Shown here in pieces: positions 49,691 to 61,177 of a DNA stretch of 64,000 nt. Within the stretch, counting starts at the first letter, position 1, and each line of letters begins with the position of its first letter. This DNA is from Magicicada septendecula (lineage: Eukaryota; Arthropoda; Insecta; Hemiptera; Cicadidae). A model generated the notes under the pieces. The model searched no databases and was not told where the DNA came from. It saw only the letters and a program-made list of their open reading frames with translations. The stretch covers positions 709,986,196 to 710,050,195 of the forward strand of contig CM068367.1 of the NCBI GenBank assembly GCA_034769895.1, written 5' to 3'. The position numbers and the translations under genes were made by a program.

Positions 49691-50978
49691 TGTTAAAACA
49701 TAAAACGTTACAGGCAAACTAACCCTTTCTCTAAACCGATCTTCACCAAAATCAATAGACCTTCAGTCCTCTACAATGCAGGGATGCATGCAAAAAAAAT
49801 ATTTGATTCTGTTTGAATGTGCGTCAGTTATCGTTCGTCATGAAAACATTTCTCTTGTTACAACATAAAATGTTGCAGGTAAACTACCTCTTTCCATTAA
49901 CCGAACTTCACGAAAAATTGCGTTCTCTAAAATTCAGGAACGTATGCAAAAAATTATTTGATTCTCTTTGAACTTACGGCAGTTATCTTTCGTCAAAAAA
50001 ATTACCCTTCCTAAAACATAAAATGTTGCTAGTAATCTACCCCTTTCCCTTAACAGATTTTCAACAAAATCAACTGACCTTGAGTAATCTCTTTAATTCA
50101 ATAAGATATGCAAAAACGTAGTTGATTCTGTTTGAATTTGCGGCAGTTATCGTTCGTCATATAAAAAGTTACCCCTGTTAAAACATAAAATGTTGCAGGT
50201 ATACTACCCCTTTCCCTTAACCGATCTTCACCAAAACCAAAAGATCTTGAGAACACTACATTTCAGGACTCTATTCAAAACATTATTTGATCCTATTTGA
50301 ATTTGCGGCTGTTATCGTTTGCCAAATAAAAGTACCCTTGATAAAAAAACGTTGCAGGTAAACTACCCCTTTCCCTTACCCATCTTCTCCAAAAACAATA
50401 GGTTTTGAGTATTTTACAATTCATTGCTGTATGCAAAAAATTATTTGATTCTATTTGAATTTGCGGCTCTTATCGATTGCTATAGAAAATATCCTTGTTA
50501 AAATATAAAACGTTGCAGGTAAACTACCCCTTTCCCTTAACCTCTCTTCAACAAAATCAACAGAACTTGAGTTCTGTATAATTCAAAAAGGTATGCAAAA
50601 GTGTAGTTGATTCTGTTTGAATTTACGGCAGTTATCGTTCGTCATAGAAAAAATTACCCTTGTTAAAACATAAAATGTTGCAAGGTAAACTACCCTATGC
50701 CCTTAACCAATCTTCACCAAAAACAATAGGTCTTGAGAACTCTACATTTCAGGGCTGTATGCAAAATATTATTAATTGATTCTGTTTGAATTTGCAGCTG
50801 TTTGCCAACAAAGTGTAACCTTGATAAAAAACGTAGCAGGTAAACTACCCCTTTCCAATAACCATCTTCACCAAAAACAATTTGTCTTGACAACTCTACA
50901 ATTCAGGGCTGTATGCAAAAAATTATTTGATTCTGTTTGAATTTGCAGCTGTTATCGTTTGCCATAAATAAAAATTAC
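49691..50978 (+). repeat. About eight diverged core monomers
   Basis: Recognised by repeated GGTAAACTACCCCTTTCCC, CCGATCTTCACC and TTTGAATTTGCGGC. The two monomer families are intermixed. Monomers differ from one another by many substitutions, unlike the satellite. Confidence 0.88.
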
Positions 50979-51440
50979 CCTTGGAGAACCATACATGTCT
51001 TCCATGTTCTAAGATTTATATTTAAAATCATTTACGAAATGAAATGTTTCCATAGAAATTACTACTTTCCACTTATTGCTTCAGCCTTAACCACAGTATT
51101 GTGGTCACTAACATCACGTCTATACCACCTCACGTTTTCCCACTCGATTTTCACTGATGATGGCAGTCGTTGGCACTGCCAAAATGTCTGGTTTTACAGA
51201 AAACATTGGACTACGGCTAAACAGCCCGGGAAGTAATTTTAACAAATGACTACTTCTTCGCTGCCGATAACTTAGTACACATATAAAAAATTCTCCCCTC
51301 CCTCTTCAACTATAATTTTCATTAATAGAAAATTACCCCCACTCCGTTCAAGTAGCCTCTTCATTTATAGATATTTCATCTACGTTTCTACAGTGGATTA
51401 TTAAGATCTTCTTATCAGGATACTTTATTTATCAAAATTA
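50979..51440 (+). mobile_element. Type A left arm, head truncated
   Basis: Begins inside the head hairpin (TTGGAGAACCATAC); AATATCGG is missing, so a core monomer (ATTACCC) is fused into the hairpin. The palindrome at 51090-51105 has one change. A short extra stretch (ATCACGTCT near 51115) disrupts the frame seen in other copies. Confidence 0.75.
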
Positions 51441-52535
51441 AGTACTTTACTCTTGTTACAACAACAAATGTTTCCTGTAAACTATCCCTTACCCTTCACA
51501 GATCTCCACCAAAATCAACAGGCCTTCACTTCTTTACAATTAAGGAACGCATGCAAAAAAGTATTTGATTCTCTTTGAATTTACGGCAGATATCGTACGT
51601 CATATTAAAATTACCCTCTTTAAAACATAAAATGTTGCCGGTAAACTACCCCTTTTCCTTAACCGATCTTCACCAAAGACAACAGATCTTGAGAACTCTT
51701 CAATTCAGTGCTTTATGCAAAACATTTTATGATTCTGTTTGACTTTGCGTCTGTTATCGTTTGCCATATAAATAAAATTACGCTTGATAAAAAAAACGTT
51801 GCAGGTAAACTACCCCTTTCCCTTAACCGATCTTCACCAAACACAACAGTCTTGAGTAATCTACAATTCAGGGCTGTATGCGAAACATTATTTGAGTCTC
51901 TTTGAATTTACGGCAGTTATCTTTCGTAAAAAAAATTACCCTTGTAAAAACATAAAACGTAGCAGGTAAACTACACCTTTCCCGTAACCAATCTTCGACA
52001 GAATCAACAGACCTTGAGTTCTGTATAATTCAAAAAGGCATTCAAAAAAGTAATTGATTCTGTTTGAATTTACGGCAGTTATACTTAGCCAAAAATAAAT
52101 AAATTACCCTTGATAAAAAAAACGTTGCAGGTAAACTATCCCTTTCCCTTAACCAATCTTCACCAAAAACAATAGGTCTTGACCACTCTACAAATCAGGA
52201 CTGTATGCAAATAATTATTTGATTCTGTTTGAATTTGCGGCTGTTATCGTTTGCCATATAAAATACCCTTTTAAAACATAAAACGTTTCTGGTAAACTAC
52301 CCCTTTCCCTTGACCGATCTTTACCGCCTCCTGAGAACTCTACAATTCAGAGCTCCAAACAAAAAATTATTTGATTCTGTTTGAATTTGAGGCTGTTATC
52401 GTTTGCCATATAAAATACCCTTTTAAAACATAAAACGTTTCTGGTAAACTACCCCTTTCCCTTAACCGATCTTAACCAAAAACAATAGACCTTGAGAACT
52501 CTTTCATTCAGGGCTGCATGCAAAACATTATTTTA
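51441..52535 (+). repeat. About seven diverged core monomers
   Basis: Core monomers of both families. Two adjacent copies near 52256-52310 and 52410-52465 are nearly the same (ATAAAATACCCTTTTAAAAC, CGTTTCTGG), a recent single-monomer duplication. Confidence 0.85.
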
Positions 52536-52722
52536 TTCTTATATATAATATAAACTTTCACTATGAACTTACTTTGGTTATTATTCCCAAACGTTTCAAC
52601 GTGATGTACGTCTTCTTCAGTGGGAGTAAATACTGAATGTCTTCACACAGTAACGGTTATTGACTATAGGTGGGTGTTGAGGGGGGGAAGTGAACGAAGA
52701 GGATGTACCAACAAGATAATTA
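52536..52722. mobile_element. Unrelated insertion of about 185 bp in a core monomer
   Basis: Foreign sequence interrupts a monomer after ATTATTTTATTCT and is followed by the same ATTATTTTATTCTG, giving a 13-base direct repeat at the junctions that could be a target duplication or monomer homology. It includes a TATATAATATAA stretch. On the minus strand it carries CTGAAGA (52620-52614), a short stem and GAAA (52597-52594), like the motif in the satellite insert. Such CTGAAGAAG...GAAACG boxes are frequent in animal retroelement ends. No coding capacity. Confidence 0.55.
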
Positions 52723-52930
52723 TTTTATTCTGTTTGAATTTGCGGCTGTTATCGTTTGCCATAGACAAAAATTACCCTTGATTAAAAAAACCGTTGCAGG
52801 TAAACTGCCCCTTTCCCTTAACCGATCTGCACCAAAAAAAAAAATAGGTCTTGAGTACTCCACAAGCCAGGACTGTATGCAAAAAATTATTTGATTCTGT
52901 TTGAATTTGCGACTGTTATCGTTTGCCATA
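52723..52930 (+). repeat. One and a half core monomers
   Basis: Resumes after the insertion and leads into the right arm at 52931. An A tract (CACCAAAAAAAAAAATAGG near 52831) interrupts the usual CACCAAAAACAATAGG. Confidence 0.8.
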
Positions 52931-53094
52931 AAAAAAGTCTACAGACAAACAGGTAGACAGACATATACACAGACACTTTTCGGAAAATGACTTTTTTTCA
53001 TGTTTTGAGTGTAGTAAAATCAGAATCTGCAATAATCTCGAACACGATTTTTTTGCCATCACCATACTTCCATTTCCTTAAGGAACATGGAAGT
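52931..53094 (+). mobile_element. Right arm with CAGA-type microsatellite
   Basis: Microsatellite about 52941-52976, then the conserved arm, ending in the palindrome 53066-53094. Confidence 0.78.
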
Positions 53095-53255
53095 AAAATT
53101 ATCCCCTTCCCGTCAACTATAATTTTCATTTATAGAAAAGTAACCCCACCCCGTTCAACTAGCGTCTTCATTTATAGATATTTCATGTATGTTTCGACAG
53201 TGGATTAATAAGATCTTATCAGGATACTTTAATTATCAAAATTAAGTATTTAACT
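53095..53255 (+). mobile_element. Inner fragment of a left arm fused to a right-arm end
   Basis: Directly after GGAAGTA the sequence enters the inner half of a left arm (TATCCCCTTCCCGTCAACTA onward). Head, hairpin and 16-bp palindrome are absent. The same fusion occurs at 54543 and 62875, so this truncated form was itself propagated. Confidence 0.75.
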
Positions 53256-54350
53256 CTTGTTACAACAACAAAATTATCCGGTAAACTACCCTTTCCCCGT
53301 AACCGATCTTCACCAAAATCAAAAGGTCTTGATTCCCCCACAACTCAGGCACATATGTAAAAAATTATTTGTTTCTGTTTGAATTTACGGCATTATTGTT
53401 CGCCATGGAAAAATATCTCTTGTTACAACATAAAATATTGCTGGTAAACTACCTCTTTCCCTTAATCGATCTTAACCAAAATCAACAATCCTTGAGGTCT
53501 CTACAATGTAGGGATGTATGCAAAACATTATTTGATTATGTCTCAATTCACGGCAGTTATAATTTGTCATGGAAAAAGATACCCTTGTTAAAACATAAAA
53601 TGTTGCTGGTAAACTACCCCTTTGTCTTAACTGATATTCACCAAAATCAAAAGGTCTTGAGTCCTCTACAATTCAGGGATGCATGCAATACATTATTTTA
53701 TTCTGTTTGAATGTGCGGCAGTTATCGTTCTTCATAGAAAAAATTTCTCTTGTTAAAACATAAAATGTGACTGGTAAATTACCCCTTTCCATTAACCAAT
53801 CTTCACCAAAATCAATAGGCCTTCAGTCCTTTACAATTCAGGAAAGTGTTCAGAAAAACATATTTGATTCTGTTTGAATGTACGGCAGTTATCGTACTTC
53901 ATGTAAAACGTTCTCTTGTTACAATATTAAATGGTGTTGGTAAACTAACCCTTTCCCTTAACTGATCTTCACCAAAATCAACAGAGATTGAGTTCTCTAT
54001 AGCACAGGAAGGTATGAAAAACATTGTTTGATTCTGATTGAATTTTCGGAAGTTATCATTAGTCATGGAAAAAATTACCCATGTTAAAACATAAAAGGTT
54101 TTATGTAAACTACCCCGTTTCCTTAACCGATCTTCACCAAAAATAATGTGTCTTGAGAACCATACAATTCAGGCTGTTATCGTTTGCAAAAAAAAAATTA
54201 CCCTTGATAAAAATAAAGTTGCTGGTAAACTAACCCTTTCCCTTAACCGATCTTCACCAAAAACAAAGGGTCTTGAGTACTCTACAAATTAGGTCTGTAT
54301 GCAAAATATTATTTGATTCTGTTTGAATTTGCGGCTGCTATTGTTTGCCA
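53256..54350 (+). repeat. About seven diverged core monomers
   Basis: Mostly the GTCATGGAAA...TTACGGCAG family in the first part, passing to the TTGCGGCTG family near 54175, where a monomer is shortened. Confidence 0.85.
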
Positions 54351-54542
54351 TAGAAAAAAATCTATAGACAGACAGACACACAGACAGACAGACAGACAGA
54401 TAGACAGTCAGACACACAGACAGTTTCCGAAAAATGATATTTTTACATGTTTTGAGAGTAGTACAATCAGAATCAGCAATAATCTTAACCACGATTTTCT
54501 TTGTCATCATCATACTTCAATTTCCTTATGGAACATGGAAGT
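54351..54542 (+). mobile_element. Right arm with long (CAGA)n microsatellite
   Basis: Microsatellite 54366-54422, mainly GACA/CAGA. The palindrome at 54514-54542 has two changes (ACTTCAATTTCC, TTATGG). The same changes occur at 62825-62874, which marks the two as duplicates. Confidence 0.78.
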
Positions 54543-54715
54543 ATAATTATCCCCTCCAATTTCAACTATAATTTTCATTTATAGAAAATTACCCCCACCC
54601 TGTTCAACTAGCCTCTTCATTTATAGATATTTCATCTACGTTTCTACAGTGGATTATTAAAATCTTCTTGTAAGGACATTTTATATATCATAACTAAGTA
54701 GGTACTTTACTCTGT
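54543..54715 (+). mobile_element. Inner left-arm fragment
   Basis: Second example of the right-arm end fused to the inner half of a left arm (TATCCCCTCC onward). Confidence 0.72.
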
Positions 54716-55373
54716 TACAACAAAAAATGTTTCTGGTAAACTACCATTCCCCCGTGTCCGATCTTCACCAAAATCAAATGGCCTTGAGTCCTCTACAACA
54801 CAGGCAGATATGGAAAAAATTATTTGATTCTGTTTGAACTTACAGAAGTTTTCGTTCTTCATGAAAAAATTTGTCTTGTTTCAACATAAAATGTTGCTTG
54901 TAAACTACCCCTTTCCATCAACCGATCTTCACCAAAAACAGTAGGTCTTGAGAACTCTACAAATCATGGCTGTATGCAAAACATTATTTGATTCTGTTTA
55001 AATTTGCGGCTGTTATCGTTTGCCATATAAAATACCCTTGTTAAAACATAAAACGTTGCTGGTAAACTACCCCGTTCGCTTAACCGATCTTCACCAAGAA
55101 CAATATGTCTTGAGAACTCTACAATTCAGGGCTGTATGCAAAACATTATTTGATTCTGTTTAAATCTGCAGCTGTTATAGTTTGCCATAGAAAATACCAT
55201 TATTAAAACATAAAACGTTGCCGTTAAACTACCCCGTTCCCTTAACCGATCTTCACCAAGAACAATATGTCTTGAGAACTATACAATTCAGGGCTGTATG
55301 CAAACCATTATTAGATTCTGTTTGAATTTGCGGCAGTTATCTTTTGCCAAAGAAACAAATTACCCTTGATTAA
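54716..55373 (+). repeat. Four core monomers
   Basis: Lead up to the full left arm at 55374. The monomer at the junction is cut in its A tract (ACCCTTGATTAAA then ATATCGG). Confidence 0.85.
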
Positions 55374-55850
55374 AATATCGGTGTGGAGAACCATACATGA
55401 CTTCCATGTTCTAAGATTTATATTTAAAATCATATTCGAAATGAAATATTTCCATAGAAACTACGTCTTTCTACTTATTGCTTCAGCATTAACCACAGTA
55501 CTGTGGTCACTAACGTATACCACCTCACGTGTTCGCACTCGATTTTCACTGATGATGGCAGTCGATGGCACTGCCGAAAAGTATGGTTTTGCAGAAAAAA
55601 ATTGGACTACGGCTAAACAGCCCGGGAAGCAATTTTAACAAAAAACTACTTCTTTGTTGCCGATAACGTAGTACACGTATACAAAATTCTCCCTTCCACC
55701 TTCAACTACAATTTTTAATTATAGAAAATTACCCCCACCCCGTTCACCTAACCTCTTCATTTATAGATATTCCATCTACGTTTCTACAGTGGATTATTAT
55801 GACCTTCTTATCAGGATACTATATTTATAAAAATTAAGTACTTTACTCTT
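55374..55850 (+). mobile_element. Type A left arm, nearly complete
   Basis: The head ATATCGGTGTGGAGAACC starts inside a monomer A tract. The 16-bp palindrome at 55492-55507 is intact. The reading frame seen in other copies is shifted by an A-run expansion (GCAGAAAAAAATTGG near 55588). Confidence 0.82.
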
Positions 55851-57630
55851 GTTAAATCATAAAATGTTTCAGGTAAACTACCCCTTTATCTTAACCGATC
55901 TTCTCCAAAATCAATAGACCTTCCGTCCTCTACAATTCACGGATGCATGCAAAAAAGTATTTGATTCTGTTTGAATCTGCGGCAGTTATCGTTTGTCATG
56001 GAAACATTTCTCTTGTTACAACATAAAATGTTGCAGGTAAACTACCCCTTTCTCTTAACAGATCTTCACCAAAATCAACAGACCTTGAGCTTTCTGCAAC
56101 TGAGGAAAGTGTGAAAAAATTATTTGATTCTCTTTGAATTTACGGCAGTTATCGTTCGTCATATAAAAAATTACCCTTGTTAAAACATAAAATGTTGCAG
56201 GTAAACTACCCCTTTCCCTTAACCGATCTTCACCAACACCAACAGGTATTGAGAACTCGAAAATACAGGGTTGTATGCAAAACATCATTTGATTCTGTTT
56301 GAATTTGCGGCTGTTATCGTTTGCCATAGAAAAAATTACATTTGATAAAAAAACCGTTGCCGGTAAACTACCCCTTTCCCTTAACCGATCTTCACCAAAA
56401 ACGACAGGTCTTGAGTACTCTACAATTCAGGCCGGTATGCAAACAATTATTTGATTCTGTTTGAATTTGCGGCTCTTATCGTTTGCCATAGAAAACACCC
56501 TTGATAAAATATAAAACGTTGCTTGTAAACTACCCTATGCCATTAACCGCCGATCTTCACTAAAACAATAGGTCTTGAGAACTCTACAATTGAGGGCTGT
56601 ATGCAAAACATTATCTGATTCTCATTGAATTTACGGCAGTTATCGTTCGTCATAGAAAAAATTACTCTTGTTAAAACATAAAACGTTGCAGGTAATCTAC
56701 CCCTTTCCCTTAACCGATCTTCACAAACACCAACAGGTATTGAGAACTCTACAATACAGGGCTGTATGCAAAACATCTTTTGATTCTGTTTGAATTTTCG
56801 GCTGTTATCGTTTACCATAGACAAAAATTACCCTTGATAAAAAACCGTTGCAGGTAAACTACCCCTTCCCCTTAACCGATCTTCACCAAAAACGACAGGT
56901 CTTGAGAACTCTACAATTCAGGGCAGTATGCAAAATATTATGTGATTCTGTTTGAATTTGTGGCTGTTATCGTTTGCCATACAAAATACCCTTGATAAAA
57001 CAAAAAACGTGGCTGGTAAACTACCCTTTTCCCTTAACCGATCTTCACCAAAATCAAAAGGTCTTGAGAACTCTACAATTCAGGGTTGTATGCAAATAAT
57101 CATTTGATTCTGTTTGAATTTGCGACTCTTATCGTTTGCCATAGGAAATACCCATTTAAAACATAAAACGTAGTTGGTAAACTACCCCTTTCACTTATCC
57201 GGTCTTCACCAAAATTAATAGGTCTTGAGAACTCTACAATTTAGGGCTGTATGCAAATAATAATTTGATTGTGTTTGAATTTGCGGCTGCTATCGTTTAC
57301 CATAGACAAAAATTACCCTTGATAAAAAACCGTTGCAGGTAAACTACCCCTTCCCCTTAACCGATCTTCACCAAAATCAACAGATCGTGAGAACTCTGCA
57401 ATTCAGGGCTGTATGCGATACATTATTTGATTCTGTTTGAATTTGCGGCTGTTATCGTTTGCCAAACAAACAAAATTACCCTTGATAAAAAAAAACCGTT
57501 GCAGGTAAACTACCCCTTTCCCTCAACCGATCTTCACCACAAACAATAGGTCGCGAGTACTCTACAAATCAGGGCTGTATGCAAAAAATTATTTGATTCT
57601 GTTTTAATTTGCGGCTGTTATCGTTAGCCA
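55851..57630 (+). repeat. About eleven core monomers
   Basis: The longest uninterrupted run of monomers in the right-hand region. Steps remain about 160 bp. Several ATG frames on both strands follow the monomers. Confidence 0.87.
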
Positions 57631-57676
57631 TAGAAAAAATCTACAGACACACAGACACACACACAGACACTTTTCG
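57631..57676 (+). mobile_element. Truncated right arm
   Basis: Only the (CACA/GACA) microsatellite and CACTTTTCG remain. The next bases are the AATATCGG head of the following arm, so the head is joined inside an older right arm. Confidence 0.75.
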
Positions 57677-57915
57677 AATATCGGTATGGAGAACCATACA
57701 TGACTTCCATATTCTAAGATTTATATTAAAAATCATTTTCAGCCAAACAGCCAGGCTGTGTCTTACCTGCCTTTTTATTGCTGTATTAAATGAAAAATAT
57801 TATATTACATTAAAATGAAAAAATTATAATTTTATTGCCTGGCAACAAAATTATTTTATTTTTAACAATTACCATTGTTTCAAAAAGTTTAAATAAATTT
57901 TCAAGTACTTTACTC
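57677..57915 (+). mobile_element. Type B left arm, copy 1 of tandem pair
   Basis: The head and hairpin are those of type A. After about 65 bp it switches to type B sequence (CAGCCAAACAGCCAGG, TTGCCTGGCAACAAAATTAT) and then enters a core monomer. Type B lacks the 16-bp palindrome and CCCCCAC segment. Confidence 0.78.
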
Positions 57916-58071
57916 TTGTTAAAACGTAAAAGGTTGCAGGTAAACTACCCCTTCCCCTTAACCGATCTTCACCAAAATCGAAAGTCATTGAGACCGCTGC
58001 AATTCAGGGACGTATGCAAAAAATTATTTGATTCTGTTTGAATTTGCGGCTTTTATCGTTTGCCATAGAAA
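57916..58071 (+). repeat. Single core monomer between the two type B arms
   Basis: One monomer (TTGTTAAAACGTAAAAGG to TTTGCCATAGAAA). Together with the preceding arm it forms the 395-bp duplicated block. Confidence 0.85.
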
Positions 58072-58310
58072 AATATCGGTATGGAGAACCATACATGACT
58101 TCCATATTCTAAGATTTATATTTAAAATCATTTTCAGCCAAATAGCCAGGCTGTGTCTTACCTGCCTTTTTATTGCTGTATTAAATGAAAAATATTATAT
58201 TACATTAAAATGAAAAAATTATAATTTTATTGCCTGGCAACAAAATTATTTTATTTTTAACAATTACCATTGTTTCAAAAAGTTTAAATAAATTTTCAAG
58301 TACTTTACTC
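58072..58310 (+). mobile_element. Type B left arm, copy 2 of tandem pair
   Basis: Offset exactly 395 bp from copy 1 and almost identical. Its head begins in the A tract after TTTGCCATAGAAA, another head-in-A-tract junction. Confidence 0.8.
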
Positions 58311-59748
58311 TTGTTAAAACGTAAAAGGTTGCAGGTAAACTACCCCTTCCCCTTAACCGATCTTCACCAAAATCGAAAGTCATTGAGACCTCTACAATTC
58401 AGGGACGTATGCAAAAAATTATTTGATTCTGTTTGAATTTGCGGCTGTTATCGTTTGCCATAGAAAATACGCTTGATAAAAAAACGTTGCAGGTAAACTA
58501 CCCCTTCCCCTTAACCGATCTTCACCAAAAACAATAGGTCTTGAGTACTCTACAAATCAGGGCTGTATGCAAAACATTATTTGATTCTGTTTGAATTTGC
58601 GGCTGTTATCGTTTGCCATAGAAAATAAAACGTAAAAGGTTGCAGGTAAACTACCCCTTCCCCTTAACCGATCTTCACCAAAAACAATAGGTCTTGAGTA
58701 CTCTACAAATCAGGACTGTATGCAAAACATTATTTGATTCTGTTTGAATTTGCGGCTGTTATCGTTTGCCATATAAAATACCCTTGTTAAAAAAACGTTG
58801 CAGGTAAACTACCCCTTTCCCTTAACCGATCTTCACCAAAAACAATAGGTCTTGAGAAATCTACAATTCAGGGCTGTATGCGAAACATTATTTGATTCTG
58901 TTTGAATTTGCGGCTGTTATCGTTTGCCAAAAAAAAAAAAAATTTCCCTTGATAAAAAAAACCGTTGCAGGTAAACTACCCCTTCCCCTCAACCGATCTT
59001 CACCAAAAACAATAGGTCGCGAGTACTCTACAAATCAGGGCTGTATGCAAAAAATTATTTGATTCTGTTTGAATTTGCGGCAGTTGTCGTTTGCCATAGA
59101 AAATACGCATGATAAAAAACGTTGCTGGTAAACTACCCCTTCCCCTCAACCGATCTTCACCAAAAACAATAGGTCTTGAGTACTCTACAAATCAGGGCTG
59201 TATGCAGAAAATTATTTGATTCTGTTTGAATTTGCGGCTGTTATCGTTTGCCATAGAAAATACCCTTGTTAAAAAAACGTTGTAGGTAAACTACCCCTTT
59301 CCCTTAACCGATCTTCACCAAAAACAAAAGGTATTGAGAACTCTACAATTTAGGGCTGTATGCAAATAATCTTTTCATTCTGTTTGAATTTGCGGCTGTT
59401 ATCGTTTGCCATAGGAAATACCCTTGTTAAAACATAAAACGTTACAGGTAAACTACCCCTTTCCCTTAACCGATCTTCACCAAAAACAATAGGTCTTGAG
59501 AACTCTACAATTCAGGGCTGTATGCGAAACATTATTTGATTCTGTTTGAATTTGCGGCTGTTATCGTTTGCCAAACAAACAAAATTTCCCTTGCTAAAAA
59601 AAAACCGTTGCAGGTAAACTACCCCTTTCCCTCAACCGATCTTCACCAAAAACAATAGGTCGCGAGAACTCTGCAAAACCGGGCTGTATGCAAAAAATTA
59701 TTTGATTCTGTTTGAATTTGCGGCAGTTATCGTTTGCCATAGAAAAAA
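58311..59748 (+). repeat. About nine core monomers
   Basis: Monomers here are more alike than elsewhere in the right region (many copies of TTTGCGGCTGTTATCG and CAATAGGTCTTGAG). A GGTCGCGAG variant occurs near 59012 and 59660 and also at 57550 and 60510, showing block copying. Confidence 0.87.
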
Positions 59749-59951
59749 AATCTACAGACAGACAGACAGACAGACAGACACACAGACAGACAGACACACA
59801 GACAGACAGACACACAGACAGACACACAGACACTTTTCGGAAAACGACTTTTTTTCATGTTTTGAGTGTAGTAGAATCAGAATCTGCAATAATCTCGAAC
59901 ACGATTTTTTTTGCCATCACCATACTTCCATTCCTTAAGGAATATGGAAGT
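59749..59951 (+). mobile_element. Right arm with longest (CAGA)n tract
   Basis: Microsatellite 59754-59832, about 79 bp of CAGA/CACA. The arm ends in the 28-base palindrome 59924-59951 and joins a monomer at AATAAGCTTGATAAAAAAACG. Confidence 0.82.
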
Positions 59952-60598
59952 AATAAGCTTGATAAAAAAACGTTGCAGGTAAACTACCCCTTCCCCTTAA
60001 CCGATCTTCACCAAAAACAATAAGTCTTGAGTACTCTACAAATCAGGGCTGTATGCAAAACATTATTTGATTCTGTTTGAATTTGCGGCTGTTATCGTTT
60101 GCCATAGAAAATACCCTTGTTAAAAAAACGTTGCAGGTAAACTACCCCTTTCCCTCAACCGATCTTCACCAAAAACAATAGGTCTTGAGAACTCTACTAT
60201 TTAGGGCTGTATGCAAATAATCTTTTGATTCTGTTTGAATTTGCGGCTGTTATCGTTTGCCATAGGAAATACCCTTGTTAAAACATAAAACGTTACAGGT
60301 AAACTACCCCTTTCCCTTAACCGATCTTCACCAAAATCAACAGATCTTGATAACTCTACAATTCATGGCTGTATGCGAAACATTATTTGATTCTGTTTGA
60401 ATTTGCGGCTGTTATCGTTTGCCAAACAAACAAAATTACCCTTGCTAAAAAAAAAACCGTTGCAGGTAAACTACCCCTTTCCCTCAACCGATCTTCACCA
60501 AAAACAATAGGTCGCGAGCACTCTGCAAATCAGGGCTGTATGCAAAAAAATATTTGATTCTGTTTGAATTTGCGGCAGTTATCGTTTGCCATAGAAAA
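59952..60598 (+). repeat. Four core monomers
   Basis: Part of a block of about 850 bp that repeats 59250-59951 (see findings). Confidence 0.85.
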
Positions 60599-60751
60599 AA
60601 AATCTACAGACAGACAGACAGACACACAGACACTTTTCGGAAAACGACTTTTTTTCATGTTTTGAGTGTAGTAGAATCAGAATCTGCAATAATCTCGAAC
60701 ACGATTTTTTTTGCCATCACCATACTTCCATTCCTTAAGGAATATGGAAGT
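60599..60751 (+). mobile_element. Right arm, duplicate of 59749-59951
   Basis: Same arm with a shorter microsatellite (60605-60632). Palindrome 60724-60751. It joins the A tract of a monomer (AAAAAAATGTAGCTGG). Confidence 0.82.
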
Positions 60752-60883
60752 AAAAAAATGTAGCTGGTAAACTACCCCTTTCCCTTAACCGATCTTCACC
60801 AGAAACAATAAGTCTTGAGTAGTCTACAAATAAGGGCTGTATGCAAGAAATTATTTGATTCTGTTTGAATTTGGGACTGAAAA
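60752..60883 (+). repeat. One core monomer, 3' truncated
   Basis: The monomer stops at TTTGGGACTG and lacks its usual TTATCGTTTGCC end before the next right arm. Confidence 0.8.
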
Positions 60884-61029
60884 AAATCTATGGACACACA
60901 GACACACACACACACACACACACACTTTTCGAAAAATGACTTTTTTCATGTTTTGAGTGTAGTACAATCAGAATCTGCAATAATCTCGAACACGATTTTT
61001 TTGCTATTACCTTAAGGAACATGGAAGTA
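60884..61029 (+). mobile_element. Right arm with half palindrome
   Basis: Microsatellite about 60894-60926 (mostly CA). The terminal palindrome has lost its first half: GCTATTACCTTAAGGAACATGG. Confidence 0.75.
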
Positions 61030-61177
61030 AAAAAGACAAATGAATAAATTAGTCCAAACATACTGTCTTTGGTCTGGTATAACAGAAATCACTATAGTGA
61101 CAAGTTTAAATTGTTAATAATTATCTTCGTCTTTCGGTATATTATATTATATATATATATATTATATTATCTTAATA
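61030..61177. other. AT-rich inter-element spacer, copy 2
   Basis: Counterpart of 49087-49221, with the same TCACTATAGTGA palindrome and ATATTAT run, slightly expanded. Confidence 0.7.

Noticed and set aside
59594-59833. Frames rich in Ser-Val-Cys-Leu or Thr-Asp-Arg-Gln
   Set aside because: These are translations of the CAGA/TGTC microsatellite and change with repeat length.
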